Source: Alistipes excrementigallinarum (GTDB taxonomy: Bacteria; Bacteroidota; Bacteroidia; Bacteroidales; Rikenellaceae). From it: 26,169 bases of DNA. Positions 1 through 6,680 of this stretch are shown one piece after another. Location: positions 1-26,169 of the forward strand of contig DXIP01000010.1 in NCBI GenBank assembly GCA_019112825.1, written 5' to 3'. The position numbers and the translations under genes are program-made. The notes beneath the pieces are model-generated. The model was not told the DNA's origin, made no database searches, and saw only the letters and a list, made by a program, of their open reading frames with translations. Position 1 is the first letter of the stretch, and every line of letters begins with the position of its first letter.

Positions 1-128
1 TCGTCGCCCGCCACGAAGCGGAAGGTATACTCGGCCGGGGCAGGGTCGGAGGGGTTGTCTGCCGTCTGGCCGAAGGTTGGGCCCGCGAGGAGGCCCAACG
101 CAAACAATAGGGTCAGCAATCTATTCAT
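1..128 (-). CDS. N-terminus of a secreted or outer-membrane protein (cut by window edge)
   Basis: Only the first 42 codons are in the window. The peptide starts MNRLLTLLFALGLLAG and continues PTFGQTADNP, a clear signal peptide: basic N-terminus, hydrophobic core, then a likely cleavage site around residues 20-21. The mature part begins with a Pro/Asp-rich linker and then EYTFRFVAGD. From memory this last stretch resembles the start of Bacteroidales OmpA-like or fimbria-associated envelope proteins, but that is a weak inference from ten residues. No standard gene start competes with the ATG at 128. A perfect -7 box (TAATTTTG) lies about 230 bases upstream, after the terminator of the broken AraC gene, and would give a long leader. 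Function beyond 'exported' cannot be assigned. Confidence 0.6.
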   Translation of the reverse strand, partial: MNRLLTLLFALGLLAGPTFGQTADNPSDPAPAEYTFRFVAGD

Positions 129-360
129 GGTTCTCAAAAGATTTGTTCGGGTTGCTGCAGGGACAGAACACCCCAGGCCCGGATCGAGGGGATTCGGGCA
201 TGGCGGAGTTAACGCGGAGGCGTCAGTTATGATTTTTTTGTGGGGGGAGGAATTTTTGCAAATCCGGACGCACGTCACCCTTTCGCTTCCGAAGGGCGAA
301 CGTACAGCAAGGGGATTTTGCTTGAAGGGAAGCATGGCTTCGGACCGAAGAGTTCGAGAA

Positions 361-390
361 CAAAATTAACAGAAAAACCGGAACTGGAAA
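361..390 (-). promoter_or_regulatory. Candidate promoter for the secreted protein, overlapping a terminator
   Basis: On the minus strand TAATTTTG (361-368) matches the Bacteroidetes -7 box TAnnTTTG exactly. Nineteen bases further up is TTT (388-390) followed by C rather than G, a partial -33 box. The predicted start near 354 would leave a leader of about 225 bases before the ATG at 128. The -7 box sits immediately downstream of a terminator hairpin. Confidence 0.4.
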
Positions 391-397
391 GTTCCGG
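371..397 (-). terminator. Rho-independent terminator of the AraC remnant
   Basis: CCGGAACT (378-385) and AGTTCCGG (390-397) form a perfect 8-bp stem with a 4-base loop. Read on the minus strand it is followed by TTTTTCTGTT. It lies about 75 bases past the stop of the AraC-like remnant, so it probably was the end of that gene's transcript. Confidence 0.65.
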
Positions 398-403
398 CCG
401 CCA

Positions 404-445
404 ATTTTGTCGTTTAGGCAAGAAAAATTGTTGTTTAGGCAAGAA
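404..445. repeat. Tandem 21-bp direct repeat, possible activator site
   Basis: Two adjacent 21-base units, 404-424 and 425-445, match at 18 of 21 positions. Both end with the identical GTTTAGGCAAGAA (412-424 and 433-445). Relative to the candidate start near 354 they cover about -50 to -91, where a class I activator would bind. A 21-bp period (two helical turns) suits AraC-type regulators, which bind direct repeats on one face of the helix. The function is inferred. Confidence 0.6.
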
Positions 446-472
446 TTCGGGGCCGTCAGAGGCCGGCCGGAG

Positions 473-640
473 TTACCAAATGGAGTTCTCTCCACCCTGC
501 GTCTTGCGCCAGTTGGATGGGTGAGCCCCCCCCGGGTCTTGAACATGCGGGTGAAATGGCTGGGCGAGACGAAGCCTGCGGCCTCGGCGATTTCGGTGAT
601 GTTGAACCCGGGGGTGCAGGAGCATCACAGTAGAAGATTC
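473..640 (-). pseudogene. Remnant of an AraC-family regulator, C-terminal HTH only, two frameshifts
   Basis: The minus strand between about 620 and 530 reads GFNITEIAEAAGFVSPSH followed by FTRMFK, the second helix-turn-helix of AraC-family activators (family pattern: IxEIA, GFxSxSxFxRxFK). The expected continuation, a G-x-T-P motif, is out of frame. After a run of eight C (526-533 on the plus strand) it resumes in another frame as HPSNWRKTQGGENSIW and a stop. Upstream, MLLHP joins the motif only if one base is removed from a second C-run at about 607-612. So both frame breaks fall in homopolymer tracts. No first helix or N-terminal domain is recognisable upstream of about 640, so the gene is truncated as well as frameshifted. 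A sequencing error could explain the frame breaks but not the missing N-terminal part. Confidence 0.6.
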
Positions 641-1025
641 CCGAAAAGGATTATGGCCTTGCATGGCCGGCAACCGCGCTTTTTAATCCCTGAACATCCT
701 CGCAATATTGCAGCGGAGAATCCGCCCGTGATTTTTCGTTTCGGAGATGCTTTTTCGGGAGAGGAGTTGTCCTCTGCGAATGCCGGAACTGTACCCATCG
801 CCTGACGGGAGCGAGGTGTACCTTTGTCCGACAACCGACGGTTTGTCCGACAAAGGTCCTCGCTCTGCGAGGCGGGCGGTGTTCTCCCAAGTCGAACCCC
901 AAATCATCCATCGAATAACCTGTCAGCGAAAGCACAACCCTCTATCTCAAACTCCGAGTTACAAATACTCGTTCCGGCTCAACGAGGAGCCAAGTTAACC
1001 GGAAACAGCCGAGGTACTACGTTGG
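641..1025. other. Non-coding stretch with no recognisable gene
   Basis: Open frames here are short, overlap on both strands and show no protein family I recognise. The stretch holds the nested inverted repeats at 807-872, a small palindrome AACTCCGAGTT (950-960) and a short hairpin GGCTC/GAGCC (976-991). A -7-like TACCTTTG (plus strand, 819-826) has no -33 partner and no gene ahead of it. It looks like decayed or regulatory DNA beside the recombinase gene. Confidence 0.5.
807..872. repeat. Nested inverted repeats with two copies of TTTGTCCGACAA
   Basis: TTTGTCCGACAA occurs twice in direct orientation (823-834 and 842-853). Each contains TTGTC-C-GACAA, an 11-base near-palindrome. The copies also form the core of a longer inverted repeat: GAGCGAGG (809-816) plus CCTTTGTC on the left pairs with GACAAAGG plus CCTCGCTC on the right (up to 865), with a three-base offset. 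The right arm can instead pair locally as CCTCGC-TCT-GCGAGG (858-872). Such symmetry suits a protein operator or recombinase site; no gene reads through it. Confidence 0.55.
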
Positions 1026-1050
1026 AATAAAAACCGGGATATTTCCCGTT
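1026..1050 (-). terminator. Rho-independent terminator of the left recombinase
   Basis: On the minus strand the sequence just past the recombinase stop reads AACGGGA-AATA-TCCCGGTT and then TTTATT. The CGGGA/TCCCG stem has a 4-base loop and ends in a T-rich tract. It is 23 bases beyond the stop codon, as expected for this gene. Confidence 0.65.
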
Positions 1051-1072
1051 GGTTCAGCTCTCCGTCATTGGG

Positions 1073-2290
1073 CTACAACGCCATATTTTCAGCAACGACC
1101 TCCATGTCGCGCATGATTGACGAGTCGAGGACCTTCGCATAGCGGCGCGTCATGTTGACATTGGCATGGCCGAGCATCTTGGCGACGTTGTCGATCGTCG
1201 CGCCGCTGGCCAGCGTCAGAGTTGCGAACGTATGGCGCGCGCAATGAGTCGACAGATTTTTGGGGATGCCGCAGATGTCGGCCAGCTCCTTCAAGTAGGA
1301 GTTCATCTTCTGGTTGCTGCATACGGGAAGCAGCACGCCGCGCGTCTGGCAGTAGGGGTGTTCCCTGTAACGGTCGAGGATCTTTTGCGCCTCGTCGAGC
1401 AGCGGAATATTGCACATGTTCTTGGTCTTCTGCCGCGCCTTGCGAATCCAGATTTTGCCGTGGATATCCGCCACGAGATGCTCCGCCTTGAGCTGTTGCA
1501 CGTCCGTAAAGGCCAGCCCCGTCAGACAACAGAAACAGAAGATGTCGCGGACTTGCGCCAGTCGGGGAATAGAGATCTCCTTGTGAAGCATCGACAAAAA
1601 CTCCTGTTTCTCCAAAAAAGGACGGTCGACCGGCTCCATGTGGATATGTTTGCCGTGAAACGGGTCCTTCGGAACCCAGCCGTTGCTTTGCGCAATGCGG
1701 ATGATTTTCTTGAAGTTTTTCAGATTCTTCATCACCGTATTGTGAACACATCTCCTTACGGTCTTCATGTAGAACTCATAATCCTCGACCAAATGGACCG
1801 GCAATTCGTCCAGATAGAGGTCCTCGGAGCCATACTCCTTTAGCAGAAACTCGCCCGTGATACGCATCAGACTCTCGTAACGCTGTACGGTCGATGCGGT
1901 GAAGTCGATTCCGATCAAAGCCCGGCACCGTTTGTTGTGTTCCCGAAAGACCTCCATCAGGGTATGGCGTTCGGGAAGGTCCTTGCCCAGGTAGCGATCC
2001 ATAATCCCCGTAGCCGTAATCTCTTTTCCTTCTGCCTCCAGCGTGCGTCGCGTCTGCGCAATATTGAACGAGATGGCCTCCAGCAGCCGGTTAATCTCAC
2101 GGCCTTCCCGGTTGTTTTCCACAGCCTTGCCTCGGGATTGATTCCAATACCGGGGCAAGATGCGGGCCCGAGCACAAACTTCGGCTCGCCTGCCGTTGAC
2201 TGTGAGGCGTACATAAATCGGCGCTTTCCCTTCCTTGTCGATTCGGGTTTTGCGCAGGTAGTAAATCAGCGTGCAGGTTGTCCTTTCCAT
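1073..2290 (-). CDS. Tyrosine recombinase / integrase (Bacteroidetes type)
   Basis: A site-specific DNA recombinase of 405 residues. The N-terminal arm-binding region (about 1-85) has the family's IYYLRKTRIDKEGKAPIYVR motif. A SAM-like core-binding domain covers about 105-215 and the catalytic domain about 225-405. Catalytic residues visible are H349 and R352 (HCARHTFAT), H375 (LGHANV) and the nucleophile Y384 (TRRYAKV). The first catalytic arginine, normally in TGLRxxD, is Ala260 (TGLAFTD); related Bacteroidetes enzymes such as IntDOT of CTnDOT also lack it, so this need not mean inactivity. I start at the ATG at 2290 because the promoter (2311-2341) lies inside the longer open frame that reaches 2353. 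The gene lies past the 3' end of tRNA-Asp and is read away from it. It could belong to an integrated element or be a phase-variation recombinase of the neighbouring envelope locus. Confidence 0.9.
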   Translation of the reverse strand: MERTTCTLIYYLRKTRIDKEGKAPIYVRLTVNGRRAEVCARARILPRYWNQSRGKAVENNREGREINRLLEAISFNIAQTRRTLEAEGKEITATGIMDRYLGKDLPERHTLMEVFREHNKRCRALIGIDFTASTVQRYESLMRITGEFLLKEYGSEDLYLDELPVHLVEDYEFYMKTVRRCVHNTVMKNLKNFKKIIRIAQSNGWVPKDPFHGKHIHMEPVDRPFLEKQEFLSMLHKEISIPRLAQVRDIFCFCCLTGLAFTDVQQLKAEHLVADIHGKIWIRKARQKTKNMCNIPLLDEAQKILDRYREHPYCQTRGVLLPVCSNQKMNSYLKELADICGIPKNLSTHCARHTFATLTLASGATIDNVAKMLGHANVNMTRRYAKVLDSSIMRDMEVVAENMAL

Positions 2291-2310
2291 AACATCGTAT
2301 TTACAGGTTG

Positions 2311-2341
2311 CAAAATTACTTTCAAGAGCCTTTTGCGTCAA
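2311..2341 (-). promoter_or_regulatory. Promoter of the left recombinase
   Basis: Minus strand: -33 TTG (2339-2341), 20-base spacer, -7 TAATTTTG (2311-2318), an exact match to TAnnTTTG. The start would be near 2304, giving a leader of about 14 bases to the ATG at 2290. This decides the start codon. Confidence 0.65.
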
Positions 2342-2379
2342 GATGAAATACAATGCAAATCAATGAGTTAAACGCTTAT

Positions 2380-2416
2380 TCGGTGGACGGTTCGGCCCTC
2401 GGAAAAAGTCCACCGA
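2380..2416. repeat. 9-bp inverted repeat between tRNA-Asp and the recombinase
   Basis: TCGGTGGAC (2380-2388) and GTCCACCGA (2408-2416) are perfect inverted copies separated by 19 bases. The repeat lies between the tRNA-Asp terminator and the recombinase promoter, the position where an attachment or recombinase-binding site would be expected. No T-tract follows on either strand, so it is not a normal terminator. Confidence 0.5.
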
Positions 2417-2463
2417 TTTGGACACCCGAAACCGGTTGTTTTTTGCTTTCTCATGCAGATAAT

Positions 2464-2502
2464 CCAAAAACAAAAAACCTCGTAAACTGCTCGTTTACAA
2501 GG
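2464..2502 (-). terminator. Terminator after tRNA-Asp
   Basis: On the minus strand CCTTGTAAAC-GAGCA-GTTTACGAGG forms a 10-bp stem with one G-U pair, followed by TTTTTTGTTTTTGG. It begins 37 bases past the tRNA 3' end and would end the tRNA transcript. Confidence 0.8.
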
Positions 2503-2538
2503 CTTTTGCTTTTGTAGGACCTTCTTTGGCCCTCTCTC

Positions 2539-2615
2539 TGGCGGTGCGTAGGGGACTCGAACCCCTGACCCCGTGCGTGACAGGCACGTATTCTAACCAG
2601 CTGAACTAACGCACC
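2539..2615 (-). tRNA. tRNA-Asp (GTC)
   Basis: A 77-base tRNA on the minus strand. The acceptor arms GGTGCGT and ACGCACC pair fully, followed by discriminator G and an encoded CCA. The anticodon loop is CTGTCAC with anticodon GTC, read by Asp codons GAU/GAC. The T-arm carries GGTTCGAGTCC. It sits between its own promoter (2635-2664) and a strong terminator. Its 3' end faces the left recombinase, the usual arrangement when a tRNA serves as an integration site. Confidence 0.97.
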
Positions 2616-2634
2616 CCTTTCGGTATTGCGAGTG

Positions 2635-2664
2635 CAAAGGTAATGCATTTTTTCAATTCTGCAA
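2635..2664 (-). promoter_or_regulatory. Promoter of tRNA-Asp
   Basis: Minus strand: -33 TTG (2662-2664), 19-base spacer, -7 TACCTTTG (2635-2642), both exact consensus. It lies in the gap between the rsmD stop and the tRNA, so the tRNA does not depend on rsmD transcription. Confidence 0.75.
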
Positions 2665-2671
2665 TACCTTG

Positions 2672-3208
2672 CTACGCTTTTTTGAAGAAAGAAAACTGCA
2701 CGCTTCCGTAACTCCTTAACTGCCAGAAGCAGGGATGTGCGGAAAAATCGTGCTGCTTCGAGTGTTCGAAAATCAGCATTCCCCCTTCGCGCAGCAAATC
2801 GCCGCCGAGCACCAGGTCGATGACCCGTTCGCTCCCCTCCAGGTCGTAGGGGGCGTCCGAGAAGATGATGTCGAAGCGCTTCGTGCAACTCTTCAGGTAG
2901 AGGAAGACATTGGCCTTGACGACATACATGTTGTCGATGCCGAGCTGCGCGGCCGTCTGACGGATGAAGTTGTAGTGCACCGGATTGATTTCGACCGACG
3001 TGACGCTCCGTGCTCCGCGCGAGGCAAACTCGTAGCTGATGGAGCCCGTGCCGGCGAAGAGGTCGAGTACGTCGCACTCCTCGAAGTCGACCAGATTGCC
3101 CAGCACGTTGAAGAGGTTCTCCTTGGCAAAATCGGTGGTCGGCCGTGCACGCAGGTTGCGCGGCGGGTTGATGGCACGTCCCTTGTATTTTCCGCTGACT
3201 ATTCGCAT
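2672..3208 (-). CDS. rsmD: 16S rRNA (guanine966-N2)-methyltransferase RsmD
   Basis: A cytoplasmic SAM-dependent methyltransferase of 178 residues, the usual length for RsmD, which methylates G966 of 16S rRNA during 30S assembly. The N-terminus MRIVSGKYKGRAI and the following RPTTDFAKENLFNVL are family hallmarks. The SAM-binding motif is DLFAGTGSISYEF (about 49-61), with the acidic VEIN loop after it. Catalytic motif IV reads SDAPYD instead of the usual DPPY, so the first proline is alanine. The start codon overlaps the end of the DUF3822 gene by 10 bases, which suggests translational coupling. The DUF3822-rsmD pair is a recurring Bacteroidetes arrangement. Confidence 0.92.
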   Translation of the reverse strand: MRIVSGKYKGRAINPPRNLRARPTTDFAKENLFNVLGNLVDFEECDVLDLFAGTGSISYEFASRGARSVTSVEINPVHYNFIRQTAAQLGIDNMYVVKANVFLYLKSCTKRFDIIFSDAPYDLEGSERVIDLVLGGDLLREGGMLIFEHSKQHDFSAHPCFWQLRSYGSVQFSFFKKA

Positions 3209-3807
3209 ACGATTCGTTTGTAGTATCCCTTGAGCAGTTTGCGCAATGCGGCGCCGCCCTCCCCCTCTACGTGCAGCTCGTAGTCGGCCGGCGGGAAGAT
3301 GCCGGCAAGGCGTTCAACGAAGTAGAGCACGTCGGCGTCGTTTTCGGCCCGTATGACCTCGGCCAGCTGCAGGATGGTGCGGTAGACCTTCACGTAGAGC
3401 AGCGAGCCGCAGCGCATCATCCAGACGGCGTTGCCCGAGAATTTCGGCTGGTGGAGCAGCGGCGAGGTGAAGCTGAGCCGCTCGCCGTACTTCGCATGCA
3501 GGGCGTCGAGCACCGCGCGGTCGATGGCCATCACGGCCACCGTCTGCTGCTGCGTATCGCTCCACACCGCACACTCGCCCTCGAGCGGTGCGAGCCCCTC
3601 GGCGGCAAGATAGCTTGCGGCCAGCTCCCCGGCAAAGGCCTCGCGCGGGACGAGCATCGTGCGCGGGGTGAGCAGCTCGAAGCCGAGCCCTCCGGCCTCT
3701 TCGGCCGCAGGAAGGCTCTCTACCGAAAAAGAGTGTCCATCCAACATGAGCTGAATGGACACTGTCTTATCGGGAGAGTTTCCGTTATTCCCAGTTACCT
3801 GCCTCAT
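3199..3807 (-). CDS. DUF3822 family protein
   Basis: A conserved Bacteroidetes protein of about 202 residues with no established biochemical role. The fold family resembles the ASKHA/actin-like group in some descriptions, which I cannot confirm here. The C-terminal part (FPPADYELHVEGEGGAALRK, then LLKGYYKRIVCE) and the adjacency to rsmD fit DUF3822. I place the start at the ATG at 3807 (MRQVTGNNGN), which overlaps the previous gene's end by 23 bases; the longer open frame to 3948 is out-of-frame sequence of that gene. No signal peptide or membrane segment is seen. The overlaps on both sides indicate one polycistronic message. Confidence 0.75.
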   Translation of the reverse strand: MRQVTGNNGNSPDKTVSIQLMLDGHSFSVESLPAAEEAGGLGFELLTPRTMLVPREAFAGELAASYLAAEGLAPLEGECAVWSDTQQQTVAVMAIDRAVLDALHAKYGERLSFTSPLLHQPKFSGNAVWMMRCGSLLYVKVYRTILQLAEVIRAENDADVLYFVERLAGIFPPADYELHVEGEGGAALRKLLKGYYKRIVCE

Positions 3808-4420
3808 TGTTACCGGTTTCCATCGAACCGAACTTGATGCCCGGGTAACGCTGGAGGTTGTGGACATCGTTGTCGATGAGGTTGATGATATCCTGACGGA
3901 ACTCAACCGTGTCGAGATACATCTTGTAGGGAGCGCGGCACTCCACAACGGGAATCATCACCTTCGACTCGGTCGTGATGATGCCGGCCTCCATGATGAA
4001 CTGGGCCTTGTTGTCCGTGCCGGGGATGTAACGGAGGTTCTCCACATCGGCGCGTGAGAGCTTCTTGGGCGCGAATACGGTATCGATGACTGCGACCTTG
4101 AACTTCTGGACGTTCTTGCGGCCGGACTTCTTCAGCATGGCCATGGCAACCGAGTCGTCCTCGTCGACAATCTTGCGCTCGAGCTCGAGGGAGTCGTTGA
4201 GCACGAAGGAAATCAGCGTATCGAAGCTGCCGGTAAAACGCTGGTACTTCGACTTGAAGGAGCGCTGAGCCGTACGGATGTCCTTGATGCGGTCGATGAC
4301 CTGAGCATTCCGAACTTTCACTTCGTCGTCAAAGCGAATCGGGGTCGAAATCTGGTCGTAGATTACATAGACCAGTCCCAGGATGACTACCCCCAGAATA
4401 ATTTGAGCAATTCTTTTCAT
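3785..4420 (-). CDS. Conserved membrane-anchored protein, function unknown
   Basis: A protein of 211 residues with one N-terminal membrane segment (about 5-22, IAQIILGVVILGLVYVIY) and a soluble remainder expected outside the cytoplasmic membrane. Residues about 28-66 (VKVRNAQVIDRIKDIRTAQR, then SFKSKYQRF) form an amphipathic helix directly after the anchor, like the long helix of pilin-like or coiled-coil anchored proteins, but there is no prepilin cleavage motif. I recognise it only as a conserved Bacteroidales hypothetical. It is first of a minus-strand group (this gene, DUF3822, rsmD). A weak -7-like CATATTTG lies upstream on the minus strand. Confidence 0.75.
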   Translation of the reverse strand: MKRIAQIILGVVILGLVYVIYDQISTPIRFDDEVKVRNAQVIDRIKDIRTAQRSFKSKYQRFTGSFDTLISFVLNDSLELERKIVDEDDSVAMAMLKKSGRKNVQKFKVAVIDTVFAPKKLSRADVENLRYIPGTDNKAQFIMEAGIITTESKVMIPVVECRAPYKMYLDTVEFRQDIINLIDNDVHNLQRYPGIKFGSMETGNNEAGNWE

Positions 4421-4436
4421 TTTAAATATTTGTTAT

Positions 4437-4444
4437 TAAGTTTG
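4437..4444 (+). promoter_or_regulatory. Possible -7 box of the helicase gene
   Basis: TAAGTTTG fits TAnnTTTG and would start transcription near 4451, about 12 bases before the ATG at 4463. No TTG lies at the right distance upstream, so only half of the promoter is supported. Confidence 0.35.
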
Positions 4445-4462
4445 TCGCAAATATGCCGGTAA

Positions 4463-5878
4463 ATGCTTAATACACGTATTGCGACCCAAATTTACGCCAA
4501 AATTTGTTTTGAAGCAACTTCTGGGCAAAAAAAAATCGTAGAAAAGTTATCCGATTATCTTGCAGATGACGATTTTTCGAAGATTTTCGTGCTCAACGGA
4601 TATGCGGGAACCGGCAAGACCACGCTCATCTCGGCGCTGGTCGGAGCGCTCCACGAAATGGGGATGAAACCCGTCCTGCTGGCCCCCACGGGGCGTGCCG
4701 CCAAGGTCCTCGCGCAGTATGCCCACGAGAAGGCGCTGACCATCCACAAGCGCATCTACCGGCAGCGGACCAATGCCGACTACGAATCGAAATTCTCGCT
4801 CAATCCCAACCCAGAACGGGGGGCCGTCTTCATCGTTGACGAGGCCTCGATGCTGGCCGACATGCCTGGCGGCGATGCGCTGTTCGGCAGCGGCTCGCTG
4901 CTGCAGGACCTGGTCGACTATGTCCGCAGCGGGCGCGGCTGCCGGCTCATCCTGGTGGGCGACAACGCGCAGCTGCCGCCCGTGGGGTGCGATTTCAGTC
5001 CGGCGCTCGACCCGCAGGCGATGTCCTCCTACGGCGAGGTGGTCTACGGCACGATGGACGAGGTGGTCCGCCAGGAGGCGCAGTCGGGTATCCTCTTCAA
5101 TGCCACGCTCGTACGCTGCATGCTCGAGCAGGGAATCTACGAGATTCCGCGTTTCAACATGGATTTCCCGGATATCGTCGCACTTGAGGGCGGCGACTTC
5201 CTCGAGACGCTGCAGGACTGCTATGCGCGCTACGGGCGCGACGAGTGCATCGTCATCACCCGTTCGAACAAGCGTGCGAACCGTTATAATAATGGTATCC
5301 GCTACAACGTGCTCTACGCCGAGGAGGAGATTGAGAGCGGCGACATGCTGATGGTGGTCAAGAACAACTACTACTTCACCGAGCACGACAAGGAGTGTCC
5401 GATGAGCTTCATCGCCAACGGCGACATCGCCTGCCTGAAGCGGCTGCGGCGCTTCGAGGAGCTCTACGGCTTCCACTTCGCCGAGGCTACCCTCTCGTTC
5501 GGCGACTACGACGATACGGAGCTCACCTGCAAGGTGCTGCTCGACACCCTCTCGTCGGAGTCCCCCTCGCTGACGCGCGAGGAGAGCACGCGGCTCTTCT
5601 ACGAGGTCGAGAAGGACTACCTCGACATCCGCAGCAAGCTGAAACGCTTCAAGGAGATTCGTGAAAATCCCCACTTCAACGCCCTGCAGGTCAAGTTCGC
5701 CTATGCGGTTACCTGCCACAAGGCTCAAGGCGGGCAGTGGAAGGCGGTCTTCGTCGACCGCTGCATCTTCGGCGACGAGCCGATGACGCGCGACATGCTG
5801 CGCTGGCTCTACACGGCTCTCACGCGGGCAACCGAACGGCTCTACCTGGTCAACTTCGACGAACGCTTCTTCGAATAG
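4463..5878 (+). CDS. RecD-like superfamily 1 DNA helicase / AAA ATPase
   Basis: A cytoplasmic ATP-driven DNA helicase of 471 residues from the SF1B (RecD/Dda) group. Seen in order: Walker A GYAGTGKTT (46-54), motif Ia around LLAPTGRAAKVL (72-83), Walker B with IVDEASML (124-131), motif III VGDNAQLPPVG (165-175), and near the C-terminus the UvrD_C_2-type motifs TCHKAQGGQW and WLYTALTRA. It is shorter than RecD or RecD2 and has no nuclease or RecBC partner nearby, so it is probably a stand-alone repair or recombination helicase. It is divergent from the membrane-protein gene and lies 35 bases before the glycosylase gene, which may share its transcript. Confidence 0.88.
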   Translation: MLNTRIATQIYAKICFEATSGQKKIVEKLSDYLADDDFSKIFVLNGYAGTGKTTLISALVGALHEMGMKPVLLAPTGRAAKVLAQYAHEKALTIHKRIYRQRTNADYESKFSLNPNPERGAVFIVDEASMLADMPGGDALFGSGSLLQDLVDYVRSGRGCRLILVGDNAQLPPVGCDFSPALDPQAMSSYGEVVYGTMDEVVRQEAQSGILFNATLVRCMLEQGIYEIPRFNMDFPDIVALEGGDFLETLQDCYARYGRDECIVITRSNKRANRYNNGIRYNVLYAEEEIESGDMLMVVKNNYYFTEHDKECPMSFIANGDIACLKRLRRFEELYGFHFAEATLSFGDYDDTELTCKVLLDTLSSESPSLTREESTRLFYEVEKDYLDIRSKLKRFKEIRENPHFNALQVKFAYAVTCHKAQGGQWKAVFVDRCIFGDEPMTRDMLRWLYTALTRATERLYLVNFDERFFE

Positions 5879-5913
5879 AAAGGGTGCATTTGCGCGCAAT
5901 ATATTGATAAACA

Positions 5914-6534
5914 ATGAATAAACAGGATATACCTCAATCCGCGGAACAGGCCTCGGAGCCCGTCGTCGAGCGCCATCCGCTCGAACCCTTCCTGCCCGAA
6001 AATGCCCGGCTGCTAATGCTGGGGAGCTTCCCGCCGCCCCGCCGGCGCTGGTCGATGGAGTTCTACTACCCCAACCTCCAGAACGACATGTGGCGCATCT
6101 TCGGCTACCACTTCTTCGGGGAGCGCGACCACTTTCTGACCCCCGACCGCAAGGCCTTCGACCGCGCACGGCTCGAGGAGTTCCTCCGTACGAAGGGGGT
6201 CGCCCTGTACGATACGGCCTGCGAGGTGATTCGCCTGAAAGGCAACGCATCGGACAATTTTCTTCAAGTTGTGCGTGAAACTGACATCCCGGCCCTTATA
6301 CGCCGGCTGCCCCACTGCCGCGCGGTGGTGGTGACGGGTCAGAAGGCTGCCGAGACCCTCTGCCGGAAACTCGGCATCGCGACGGTTCCCGAGGTGGGCG
6401 GCTCACAGCCCTTCACGCTTGACGGCCGACGGCTGCAGCTTTGGCGCATGCCCTCCTCGTCGCGCGCCTATCCCCGTCCGCTCGAGTGGAAGGCCGCCCA
6501 CTACGCCCGCATGTTCGACGAGGTGTTCCGGTAA
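5914..6534 (+). CDS. Uracil-DNA glycosylase-fold family protein
   Basis: A protein of 206 residues related to the Mug/TDG and uracil-DNA glycosylase superfamily, which removes uracil or mispaired bases from DNA. Visible family signs are LLMLGSFPPPRRRWSMEFYY (33-52, the motif around the active-site loop), NDMWRIFG (57-64), and the C-terminal MPSSSRAYPRPLEWK, which corresponds to the loop that inserts into DNA. The first 20 residues are poorly conserved linker. Substrate preference cannot be told from sequence. It lies between a helicase and mutS, all on the plus strand. Confidence 0.75.
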   Translation: MNKQDIPQSAEQASEPVVERHPLEPFLPENARLLMLGSFPPPRRRWSMEFYYPNLQNDMWRIFGYHFFGERDHFLTPDRKAFDRARLEEFLRTKGVALYDTACEVIRLKGNASDNFLQVVRETDIPALIRRLPHCRAVVVTGQKAAETLCRKLGIATVPEVGGSQPFTLDGRRLQLWRMPSSSRAYPRPLEWKAAHYARMFDEVFR

Positions 6535-6680
6535 GATATCTTCCAACAGGTATTTACTTCAGATTATCTAAAGCTTCGGTTCGATGCGGTCGGCGTCGCG
6601 CACAGCCGGCCGATGCCGGGTGGCGCGTTCCGATGTGCCGGGATGATGCGGCTTTTCGTGCAATTTTTCGGCGGGGCATT

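Noticed and set aside
407..805. A 132-codon plus-strand open frame in the left accessory region
   Set aside because: It runs antisense to the AraC helix-turn-helix remnant, whose minus-strand reading gives a clear family match.
2291..2353. The longer recombinase start at 2353
   Set aside because: The -7 and -33 boxes (2311-2341) lie inside that stretch, so it would not be fully transcribed; the family N-terminus fits the ATG at 2290.
2451..3077. A 208-codon minus-strand open frame running from within rsmD through tRNA-Asp
   Set aside because: It crosses a tRNA gene and its terminator, and overlaps rsmD in another frame.
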